A DNA stretch of 64,000 nt from Virgifigura deserti (GTDB lineage Bacteria > Pseudomonadota > Alphaproteobacteria > Dongiales > Dongiaceae). Below are positions 52,574 to 59,737 of the stretch, one piece after another. The first letter of the stretch is position 1, and the number at the start of each line of letters is the position of its first letter. The notes below the pieces were generated by a model. It ran no database searches. It saw only the letters and a list, made by a program, of their open reading frames with translations, and had not been told where the DNA came from. A program made the position numbers and the translations under genes. Location of the stretch: positions 124,001-188,000 of the forward strand of contig QOZR01000008.1 of the NCBI GenBank assembly GCA_003576685.1, in the 5' to 3' direction.

Positions 52574-53380
52574 ATGCTCACGACCCTTGGACAAATCGGT
52601 CTCGTCCAGCGCACTTATGACCGGCGCATCGATGCACTCTCCAAGGAGGCCTTCATCCAGCGCGAGGCGGCTTATTTTCGGGAGAATATCGGGAAGGTCG
52701 ACAGCGGCGATGGATTGATGAAGGACTATCGTCTCTATTCCTTCGCGATGAAGGCCTTCGGCCTCGAATCCGAGATCTATGCGAAGGGATTGATGAAGAA
52801 GGTCTTCGACGAAGGGATTCTTAGTGACAAATCGACCGCCAACCGTCTCGACGATCCGAAATATCGCGAGATCGCCGAGGCTTTCGGATTTGCCGAGAGC
52901 GGCAACCTGAACATGCTGTTCGAGGAGAATGTCGAGGCGGTCGTGCAGCGCTACCTGACGCAGGAACTCGAACTGCGGCAGGGCGAAGAGAGCGAAGCCG
53001 TGCGTCTGGCCCTCTATTTCGACCGTCAGATCTCCAAGGCGGAGAACTGGTACGAAGTTCTGGCCGATCCGGCACTGGCCGAGGTCGTGCGGACCGGCCT
53101 CGGTCTTCCCAAAGAATTCTCCTTGGCCAATATCGACCGGCAGGCGGCCTATTTCGAAGATCGCCTGAAGCTCGAGGATTTTAAGGATCCGGTGAAGCGC
53201 AAGGAGTTCATCGAGCGCTTCGGGGCGCATTGGGACATGCAGCAGGCCAGCGCCATGGGCGGCAACGCCGTCCTCATCGCGAACGGCATCGCGCCGATTC
53301 AGCCGCTGGCTCCCGGTTCGGCGCAGATCTTCTCCATCGACCCGTCGCTGCTCGCGGACCTTGCGAGATACAAGATCTGA
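52574..53380 (+). CDS. DUF1217 family flagellar protein
   Basis: 268 aa, helical, rich in acidic and aromatic residues. It contains the repeated-looking core KDYRLYSFAMKAFGLESEIYAKGLMKKVFDEGILSDKS, typical of DUF1217 proteins found in rhizobial flagellar clusters. No signal peptide or membrane segment. GAGAAGGAG stands before the ATG. Probably co-transcribed with flaF-flbT. Function unknown; secretion as an axial or cap component is possible. Confidence 0.75.
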   Translation: MLTTLGQIGLVQRTYDRRIDALSKEAFIQREAAYFRENIGKVDSGDGLMKDYRLYSFAMKAFGLESEIYAKGLMKKVFDEGILSDKSTANRLDDPKYREIAEAFGFAESGNLNMLFEENVEAVVQRYLTQELELRQGEESEAVRLALYFDRQISKAENWYEVLADPALAEVVRTGLGLPKEFSLANIDRQAAYFEDRLKLEDFKDPVKRKEFIERFGAHWDMQQASAMGGNAVLIANGIAPIQPLAPGSAQIFSIDPSLLADLARYKI

Positions 53381-53424
53381 TCCGCGGCCCTTCGCGTTCT
53401 CCTCGAAGGGAAGAACAGCCACAG

Positions 53425-53458
53425 AGGCACAGAGGGCTTGACGCCCCTCTGTGCCTTT
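53425..53458. terminator. hairpin repeat (AGGCACAGAG type), copy 2
   Basis: AGGCACAGAGGGC (53425-53437) pairs with GCCCCTCTGTGCCT (53443-53456) with one bulged base, followed by TTTA. Same stem core as 42147-42180. Probably terminates the DUF1217 transcript. Confidence 0.65.
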
Positions 53459-53493
53459 ACGGTTTTAGCGCTGAGCCGACGTCCCTTCTCCAA

Positions 53494-53519
53494 CCCTTCC
53501 CCGCGCATGCGGGGGAGGG
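53494..53519. repeat. palindromic intergenic repeat, copy 3
   Basis: CCCTTCCCCGC and GCGGGGGAGGG-like arms around a short centre; same family as 33173-33196, with mismatches. Confidence 0.5.
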
Positions 53520-53694
53520 AGAGACCCGAGCAGCGGAAGGGTGGGCACCGGCAACTCAGGCGGGCCCCCTATGCGGGCGCCCTATCGCTCCGTTCGGATT
53601 GGGGCGGCCACGCAGGGCCGCTCCTACGGGATGCCCGGATAGACAGGCCCGAGCACGACCCTGAGCGAACCTCCGGGCACAATCGCAAACCGTG

Positions 53695-55467
53695 TCAGTT
53701 CAGCGCTGTGCCGAAGGTGATGAGGGAGTCCGTCTGCTCGAGGAGGGTGTCGATGGCCTGCTGCGGGTCCTCCTCGGTCGTTTGGTAAGGCTGTATCAGG
53801 TTGGTGATGAGGGAAGACCATTCGCCGTCGCTCCAGGCGCTGGCCCGATATTGCAGCAGGCCCGAGGCCTCCTCCATGTAGCCGGACAGATAGGCGGCCA
53901 CGGCATAATCGACATAATCCCGGCTGTCATGCGCGCCGTCCGGGTCCTCCTGAAGGAACTCGTCATAGGCCAGGAAGGCGTCCTCCCATTTCTCGGCCTT
54001 CATATAGATCCTGGCGACCTTCCTCGTGAGGTCCGGCGCCAGCAGAGGGTCGATCCTGTCGATGACGGTGTCGAGCTTCCCGAGCGCGGCCATTGCCGTC
54101 ACATAGATCTCCATGGCCTGGTGGTCCCAGCTCTCGGGCCGTTCCAGGTCCACGATCTTATTCAGCTTGTCCAAAGCCTCCTGCGGGCGGCCGCCCTTGG
54201 CGAGCATCTCGGCGAGCTGCAGCGAGGACTCGCGAATCTCCGGCCGCAGCATGTACCAGAGGACCGAGTTGTGCAGATTGGCGATATCGACCGTTTGGGC
54301 CGGCGCATCGGGGAGGAGCTTCGCGAGAATCGCCGCCGCCTCGCTATACAGGCCGCGTTCCGCCAGATAATCCGCATAGCGGCGGTCGATCTGCCGCGTC
54401 AGGTCGGGGTCAGTCACGAAGCCCATATAGTCCCGCCGGAACCGTTCGACCTGCTCCGGAGAAAGGGCCTCGACCCCTTCGATCAGCAGCCTGCCGGTCA
54501 GTTCCTGGCCCTCGGCCCGCGCCCTCTGATGGAGATCGCCGGTCGGGAAGCGATCCGTCTGCCGGCGCAGCGTCTCCAGGGCATTGACCACGTCGCCCTG
54601 CGTCTTCTGAAGACCGGCGACGAGCCAGAGGGCGCGCTCCTCATAGCTGTTCCCCCGCCAGCTTTCCGCAATCTCGCGTGCTTGCGCCAGGGCGACGCCC
54701 GGCGCAAGCACGCCGGCGTTGATGTCCATGGTCAGGAGTTCGAGCTTCGCCCCGGCGCCGCAATGGGTGTCGTAGCTCGCCGCCGTCATATATCGGCGGT
54801 AGGCCTCGGCCGGATGCCCTTCCAGATCGGCGAGCCGGCCGACCATCAAGGTTTCGCAATCCTCCTCCAGAACGCGCTCCTTCGTGACCGCGATGACCTC
54901 GGCGATGAACCGGGCGGACGTCGCGTCCTTCGCATCGAGCGACGCCTTCAGAAGCAGCGGCAGGATCTGCCGTGCATAGGCCGGCGGATAGGTGTCGATC
55001 ACGTTGACGCCCCTGCGGAGATCGATCTCGGTGACTTGCCATTCATGAGCCGTGGCCGCTGCGACCATCCGCCACAAGGCGTCATGCTGGTCGTCGGACA
55101 TCCGGTACTCGCGAAGGCCGAGAGGATCGTTCGTCTGGCCGGACAGGAGGAAGGCGACCTTCGCGCTGTCCTTAATGCGCCGCACCGCGAAGGCCTCGGG
55201 ATGCCCTTCCGCCAGTTCCGTCATGCGGGCATAGGCCTCCTCTGCGAACCCCCAGCTCAGATAGAGCTCGGCGAGATCGACCAGCGCCTTCGCCCGCTCC
55301 CTGCCCTCGACCATTTCGATACGGTTGTCGAGTTCGGCGCGGCGGGTGACGAAGTCCAGCCTTGCCACGTCTTGAACGAGGACCGACCCGGCCGCGACGG
55401 CGTCGTCGCGGGCTGCGAGTGTCAAGAGGGCGGAGATGGCGAAGGCAAGACCAGGACGGTGACGCAT
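53695..55467 (-). CDS. periplasmic helical-repeat (TPR-like) protein
   Basis: 590 aa. An N-terminal signal peptide (LAFAISALLTLAARDDAVA) is followed by helical hairpins across the whole length (AKALVDLAELYLSWGFAEEAYARMTELAEGHPEAFAV; AILAKLLPDAPAQ; LAEMLAKGGRPQEALDKLNKIVD; KAEKWEDAFLAYDEFLQEDP), a TPR-like solenoid. Divergent from flgF with 128 bp between starts. No family name recognised. Periplasmic location and position suggest a scaffold around rod, rings or stators; MotC-like function is a speculation prompted by the motE-like gene. Confidence 0.6.
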   Translation of the reverse strand: MRHRPGLAFAISALLTLAARDDAVAAGSVLVQDVARLDFVTRRAELDNRIEMVEGRERAKALVDLAELYLSWGFAEEAYARMTELAEGHPEAFAVRRIKDSAKVAFLLSGQTNDPLGLREYRMSDDQHDALWRMVAAATAHEWQVTEIDLRRGVNVIDTYPPAYARQILPLLLKASLDAKDATSARFIAEVIAVTKERVLEEDCETLMVGRLADLEGHPAEAYRRYMTAASYDTHCGAGAKLELLTMDINAGVLAPGVALAQAREIAESWRGNSYEERALWLVAGLQKTQGDVVNALETLRRQTDRFPTGDLHQRARAEGQELTGRLLIEGVEALSPEQVERFRRDYMGFVTDPDLTRQIDRRYADYLAERGLYSEAAAILAKLLPDAPAQTVDIANLHNSVLWYMLRPEIRESSLQLAEMLAKGGRPQEALDKLNKIVDLERPESWDHQAMEIYVTAMAALGKLDTVIDRIDPLLAPDLTRKVARIYMKAEKWEDAFLAYDEFLQEDPDGAHDSRDYVDYAVAAYLSGYMEEASGLLQYRASAWSDGEWSSLITNLIQPYQTTEEDPQQAIDTLLEQTDSLITFGTALN

Positions 55468-55542
55468 CTTGTGCCAATCGGTTGTCCAAAGCGTAACTAT
55501 TTCAGGGGCTTCGGCGGAAACGGCCGGAATCGAAACCCGGGT

Positions 55543-55560
55543 TTAAACTACGTCCTCTAG
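55543..55560 (+). promoter_or_regulatory. flagellar operon element upstream of flgF
   Basis: TTAAAC at 55543-55548, nine bases, TAG at 55558-55560, with GAAA seven bases before the TTAA. It ends 35 bp before flgF. The TTTAAA core is symmetric, so it could also serve the divergent repeat-protein gene. Confidence 0.5.
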
Positions 55561-55595
55561 GTTAAATCCGCGTTCAAGAACGAGAGTGCGTGCTC

Positions 55596-56315
55596 ATGCA
55601 GACTCCTCTTTATGTCGGCCTGTCCGGTCAGCTCGCCCTGCGGCGGCAGCTCGACGTCGTCGCGAACAACGTCGCCAACATGAATACGGTCGGCTTCCGT
55701 GCTGAGAACTCGCTCTTCGCCGAGCATCTGGCGAAGGCCGAGGAGGGCCGAAAGGTGGCCTTCGTCGTCGACCGGGCGACCTACACCGATATGCGGATGG
55801 GCGCTTTCGAGAAGACCGGCAACGACTTCGACGTCGCCATTCGCGGCGACGGCTGGCTGCAGGTCGAGACGCCGCAGGGCATCCGCTACACACGCGACGG
55901 CCGGCTCAACATGGACCCGGACGGCATGCTGGTCACCGTGAACGGCGAGCCGGTTCTCGGCGCCGACGGACAGTCGATTCAGATCCCGGAGGATGCCGCC
56001 CGGATCGATATCCGCAAGGACGGAACGATCGTCGAGGGAGACCGTGTATTCGGCCGGATCGGGGTCGTCCGTCTGGACGATCTCGCCACGATGGAGCGCG
56101 AGGCCAACGGGCTGTATCGGACGGCCGGGGAACCGCAGCCGGCGGATGGCGCCCAGCTGCTCCAGGGAATGGTCGAAACGTCGAACGTCCAGCCGATTGT
56201 CGCCATGACCGAGCTGATCACGCTCTCGCGCGCCTATCAGCAGGCGGCTGAAATGGTCGACAACGCCCATAGCGTCGAGCGCAAGGGCATCGACAAGCTC
56301 GGAAAGATTTCCTGA
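55596..56315 (+). CDS. flgF: flagellar basal-body rod protein FlgF
   Basis: Proximal rod protein, 239 aa from the ATG at 55596 (a GTG two codons before is open). Axial motif LSGQLALRRQLDVVANNVANMNTVGFRAE and C-terminal NVQPIVAMTELITLSRAYQQAAEMV. First gene of flgF-flgG-flgA-flgH-motB. Confidence 0.94.
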   Translation: MQTPLYVGLSGQLALRRQLDVVANNVANMNTVGFRAENSLFAEHLAKAEEGRKVAFVVDRATYTDMRMGAFEKTGNDFDVAIRGDGWLQVETPQGIRYTRDGRLNMDPDGMLVTVNGEPVLGADGQSIQIPEDAARIDIRKDGTIVEGDRVFGRIGVVRLDDLATMEREANGLYRTAGEPQPADGAQLLQGMVETSNVQPIVAMTELITLSRAYQQAAEMVDNAHSVERKGIDKLGKIS

Positions 56316-56335
56316 CGTCTTGAGGGAGATATCGA

Positions 56336-57121
56336 ATGCGATCTCTTAACATCGCTGCGACGGGCATGATGGCGCAGCAGACCAACGTCGAAGTCATCTC
56401 GAACAATATCGCGAACATGAACACGTCGGGCTTCAAGCGGGCCCGGGCGGAGTTCACGGACCTGATCTATCAGAACGAGCGCCGGCAGGGCGCGCCGTCC
56501 GTCGATGCCGGGAACATCGTGCCGGCCGGGGTGCAGATCGGCCTGGGCGTGAAGGCCTCGGCCGTTCGCCGCGTGAACATCCAGGGCAATCTGGCGCCCA
56601 CCGGGAACAGCTTCGATCTGGCGCTGGAAGGTCGCGGCTATTTCGTGATCGCCCAGCCCGATGGCGAGGACATCTATACCCGTGCGGGCGCCTTTCAAAA
56701 ATCCCCGGAGGGCATGCTCGTCACCGCGGACGGCTATGATCTTCAGCCCGGGATCAACATCCCCGAGAACGCGACCGACGTCGTGATCAACCAGAGCGGC
56801 GAGGTGCTGGCGACGATCGACGGCGAGCCGGAGCCGCTGAATCTCGGGCAGCTCCTGATCGCCACTTTCGTCAACGAGGCCGGCCTCGAGGCGATCGGCG
56901 ACAGCATGTTCAGGGAAACAGCCGCCTCCGGCCCGCCAACCATCGGAATCGCCGGCGAACCCGGTTTCGGCACGCTCCGCCAGAAATATCTGGAAAGCTC
57001 GAACGTCAATATCGTTCAGGAGATCACCGATCTCATCTCCGCCCAGCGGGCCTACGAGATGAACTCGAAGGTCGTCGAGACGGCCGACCAGATGTCCTCG
57101 ACCGTGACGCAGATGCGCTAG
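56336..57121 (+). CDS. flgG: flagellar basal-body distal rod protein FlgG
   Basis: Distal rod protein, 261 aa, of standard length. N-terminus SLNIAATGMMAQQTNVEVISNNIANMNTSGFKRARAEF; C-terminus NVNIVQEITDLISAQRAYEMNSKVVETADQM. GGGAG before the ATG. Confidence 0.96.
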   Translation: MRSLNIAATGMMAQQTNVEVISNNIANMNTSGFKRARAEFTDLIYQNERRQGAPSVDAGNIVPAGVQIGLGVKASAVRRVNIQGNLAPTGNSFDLALEGRGYFVIAQPDGEDIYTRAGAFQKSPEGMLVTADGYDLQPGINIPENATDVVINQSGEVLATIDGEPEPLNLGQLLIATFVNEAGLEAIGDSMFRETAASGPPTIGIAGEPGFGTLRQKYLESSNVNIVQEITDLISAQRAYEMNSKVVETADQMSSTVTQMR

Positions 57122-57149
57122 CGGCCTGATCGCGAGGGGAGTCTGACGG

Positions 57150-57641
57150 ATGTTGCAATGGGGGCGTATCGGCATTCTCGTCTTGGCGCTATCGGCGATC
57201 CTGCCGGTCGCGGACGAAATGCTGATCGGCACGGCGCTCGCCGCCGGTGCAGAGGAGAAGGTCGCGGTCATGGTGCCGACGCGGCGGCTGGTTCCGGGCG
57301 AGATCATCACCGCGGAAGATCTGGAGAAGATATCGGTCCCGGCCGAGTCGTTGCGCCGCTCGACCATCATCGCCGCGAAACTTCTCGTCGGGATGGAGGT
57401 GCGCCGCACCCTGCTGCCGGGCCGCTTGGTTTCGAGTTCGTCGATTCAGATCCCGGTTCTCGTGCCGCGGAATTCGGAGGTTACGGTCGTCCTCTTTGAA
57501 GGAACGCTCCGGCTGCTGATGCGGGCGAAGGCGCTCGAAGACGGCAGCATGGGGGAACTGATTCGCGTGGCGAATCTGAGTAGCGGCAAAATCCTGTTCG
57601 CCTCGGTGATCGGGGCGGGCGAGGTCCAGATCTCCAGGTAA
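57150..57641 (+). CDS. flgA: flagellar P-ring assembly chaperone FlgA
   Basis: 163 aa, short for FlgA (often over 200) but with the SAF-type core VPTRRLVPGEIITAEDLEKISVP and the chaperone end GELIRVANLSSGKILFASVIGAGEVQI. The signal-like N-terminus is IGILVLALSAILPVADEML. Supports P-ring formation by FlgI in the periplasm. Confidence 0.9.
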   Translation: MLQWGRIGILVLALSAILPVADEMLIGTALAAGAEEKVAVMVPTRRLVPGEIITAEDLEKISVPAESLRRSTIIAAKLLVGMEVRRTLLPGRLVSSSSIQIPVLVPRNSEVTVVLFEGTLRLLMRAKALEDGSMGELIRVANLSSGKILFASVIGAGEVQISR

Positions 57642-57680
57642 GAAGGCCCCGTTGGACGGCCAAGTAGGAAGGACGCACTC

Positions 57681-58412
57681 ATGCGCAACGCTCTGATCGG
57701 AATGGTGGCCCTCCTTGCCGCATCCGGCTGCTCCCGCTTGGAAAATGTCGGCAAGGCACCCGAATTTTCCCCCATGGTGACGGCCGGTCAAGACGACCAG
57801 ATCGCGCGAACGATCTCGATGCCGATGCCGGCTCCGAGTCTCACGTCGAACGAGTTCAATTCGCTGTGGGCGTCGGGAAACAAGGTGTTCTTCGGCGATC
57901 CGCGCGCCAAGCGGGTCGGAGACATCATTACCGTCCTCATCAATATCGATGACGAGGCGAGGCTCAGAAACCAGACGGACCGGAGCCGCAGTGCCAGCGA
58001 GGAGGCAGGGCTCGACGCGCTGTTCGGCCTCGACGGCTTGGTCGAGGGGGTGGTCGGCGGCGACCTGGATTTCAGCAACGCGGCGGAGTTCGGAAGCAGC
58101 AGCAGCAACCGGGGACGCGGTCAGGTCACGCGCAACGAGGAGATCAACCTTAGGCTCGCCGGGGTCGTGACCCATGTGCTGCCGAACGGCAACCTGGCGA
58201 TCGCCGGCCGCCAGGAGGTCCTGGTGAACCAGGAAATGCGCGACCTGCGGATCGCCGGAGTCATCCGTCCGCAGGACATCAGCGCCCGCAACGAGGTCGT
58301 CTACGACAAGATCGCCGAGGCGCGGATCGCCTATGGCGGGCGCGGGTTGATCAGCGACGCCCAGCAGCCACGCTATGGCCAGCAGGTCTTCGACATCATC
58401 ATGCCCTGGTGA
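57681..58412 (+). CDS. flgH: flagellar L-ring lipoprotein FlgH
   Basis: Outer-membrane ring protein, 243 aa. Lipobox LLAASGCS near residue 14. Family blocks: SLWASGNKVFFGDPRAKRVGDIITVLINIDDEARLRN and LPNGNLAIAGRQEVLVNQEMRDLRIAGVIRPQDI. 39 bp after flgA. Confidence 0.95.
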   Translation: MRNALIGMVALLAASGCSRLENVGKAPEFSPMVTAGQDDQIARTISMPMPAPSLTSNEFNSLWASGNKVFFGDPRAKRVGDIITVLINIDDEARLRNQTDRSRSASEEAGLDALFGLDGLVEGVVGGDLDFSNAAEFGSSSSNRGRGQVTRNEEINLRLAGVVTHVLPNGNLAIAGRQEVLVNQEMRDLRIAGVIRPQDISARNEVVYDKIAEARIAYGGRGLISDAQQPRYGQQVFDIIMPW

Positions 58413-58439
58413 TGAACTTGGCGATGCGAGGATAGTTCG

Positions 58440-59615
58440 ATGGCCGAGATACACGAAGACCAGGTCGTCATCGTCAAGGTCAAGCGCAAGGACCCGGAAG
58501 AGGACGGGGCGCATGCCGGGACTTGGAAGATCGCCTATGCCGATTTCGTGACGGCGATGATGGCGTTCTTCCTGCTGATGTGGCTGGTGAACGCGACGAC
58601 GGAAGAACAGCGGGATGGCATCTCGTCCTTTTTCAATCCGGTGGCACTGGCGACGTCGGTGTCCGGTGCCGATGGGCTCATGAGCGGCCGGACGGCCGAC
58701 ACGGAGGGGGCGCTGACCGCGCCGAACGGCGATGGTGAGAGGCCCCATCCGGTCTCCGCTCCGCCGACGGTGTCCACGATCGGACCGGAGCAGAATGCGC
58801 CGCAAGGCCAGTCGGGCGGGACGCAGGTCGAATCGATCGACGGGGAGTTCCGCTCGCCCTTCGATCGGACCGCGATGGCCGACTCCGTCGAAGGCGACAA
58901 GCGCTATTCGGGCGTCGCCGACCTTCTGGGCAGCACGGCGTTTCAGGACCCCTTCGAACGGCCGGAAGCCCGGCTGACCGCGGATTGGCGGGCGACGCCT
59001 GCCGAAATCAACCAGACGCAGGGGACGGAAGTCGCGAAGGAGAAGCCGGGTCAGGCGATAAACGTCAAGCTTCTCACAGAGGCCCAGGGCCTCGAGCGCA
59101 TGGAGCTGCTGAAGCAGGCCCTGGCCGCGAAGCTGGAAAAGCTGCTGGCCGAGAAGGATCTCCGCGCCAATATCCTGATGGATGTGATGACCGAAGGGCT
59201 GCGGATCCAGATCACCGACGACAGCGACTTCGCGATGTTCCCGGTGGGCGGCCATGAGTTGACCGCCGATGCCGACAAGCTGTTGTCGGCCGTGAGTTCG
59301 GTGCTGGAGCAGATCCCGAACGGAATCATCGTCACCGGGCACACCGACGGGCGGCCCTATGCCCCCAACGCCAGCTATGGCAACTGGGAGCTGGCGTCCG
59401 ACCGCGCCAATGCCGCGCGTCGGGCCCTGGTTCATGGCGGCCTTAAGGCCTATCAGATCATGCGTGTCGAGGGTTATGGCGACCGAGAGCTACTCGTGCC
59501 AGACAATCCCAGGGATCCCCGGAACCGGCGCATCTCGATCCTGGTCTTCGCAGCCGATCAGACGACTGCCCGGGCGCCGGCGGAGCAGCGTCCCGGCAAT
59601 TCGGACCGCCTGTAG
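58440..59615 (+). CDS. motB: flagellar stator protein MotB
   Basis: Stator subunit, 391 aa. Short cytoplasmic tail, then the single membrane helix with the proton-carrying aspartate in WKIAYADFVTAMMAFFLLMW (Asp about residue 35). A long linker of about 160 residues (longer than in E. coli) and a C-terminal OmpA-like peptidoglycan-binding domain follow (VTGHTDGRPYAP; LASDRANAARRAL; NPRDPRNRRISILV). Last gene of the flgF operon; motA is 8 kb away on the other strand. Confidence 0.94.
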   Translation: MAEIHEDQVVIVKVKRKDPEEDGAHAGTWKIAYADFVTAMMAFFLLMWLVNATTEEQRDGISSFFNPVALATSVSGADGLMSGRTADTEGALTAPNGDGERPHPVSAPPTVSTIGPEQNAPQGQSGGTQVESIDGEFRSPFDRTAMADSVEGDKRYSGVADLLGSTAFQDPFERPEARLTADWRATPAEINQTQGTEVAKEKPGQAINVKLLTEAQGLERMELLKQALAAKLEKLLAEKDLRANILMDVMTEGLRIQITDDSDFAMFPVGGHELTADADKLLSAVSSVLEQIPNGIIVTGHTDGRPYAPNASYGNWELASDRANAARRALVHGGLKAYQIMRVEGYGDRELLVPDNPRDPRNRRISILVFAADQTTARAPAEQRPGNSDRL

Positions 59616-59683
59616 CCGGCCGAGGCCCGGCGCGAACGGCCGCCGCACAAGCCGGCCGCTGCTGTCAATCCGCTGACCGCGGC

Positions 59684-59737
59684 CTAGAGGCTGATTCACC
59701 GATCAGGTTGGATCAACCTGGTCGGATCGTGCTCTGA
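59684..59737. repeat. dispersed palindromic repeat, copy 2
   Basis: Same architecture as 42198-42248: CTAGAGGCTGATTC on the left, arms CCGATCAGGTT (59699-59709) and AACCTGGTCGG (59715-59725) with one G-U pair, and ATCGTGCTCT on the right. It lies between convergent motB and aceK and runs into the aceK coding sequence. Confidence 0.72.

Larger units (their letters stand above)
53381..53694. other. 314-bp gap rich in repeats
   Basis: Lies between the convergent DUF1217 and repeat-protein genes. No coding frame. Contains the AGGCACAGAG-type hairpin (53425-53456), a CCCTTCCCCGC-type palindrome (53494-53519) and GGGCGCCC/GGCCGC inverted repeats around 53563-53625. Confidence 0.6.

Noticed and set aside
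33173..53519. CRISPR-like array
   Set aside because: The palindromic repeats are widely spaced, vary in sequence and have no regular spacers.
53692..55560. Open frame of 622 codons on the plus strand opposite the helical-repeat protein
   Set aside because: The minus-strand frame has a signal peptide and regular helical repeats; the plus frame has neither and would also run through the flgF promoter element.
57189..59435. Open frame of 748 codons on the minus strand opposite flgA-flgH-motB
   Set aside because: It is antisense to three well-recognised genes, has the Arg/Gln/His/Asp-rich composition of a GC-rich shadow frame, and has no domain.
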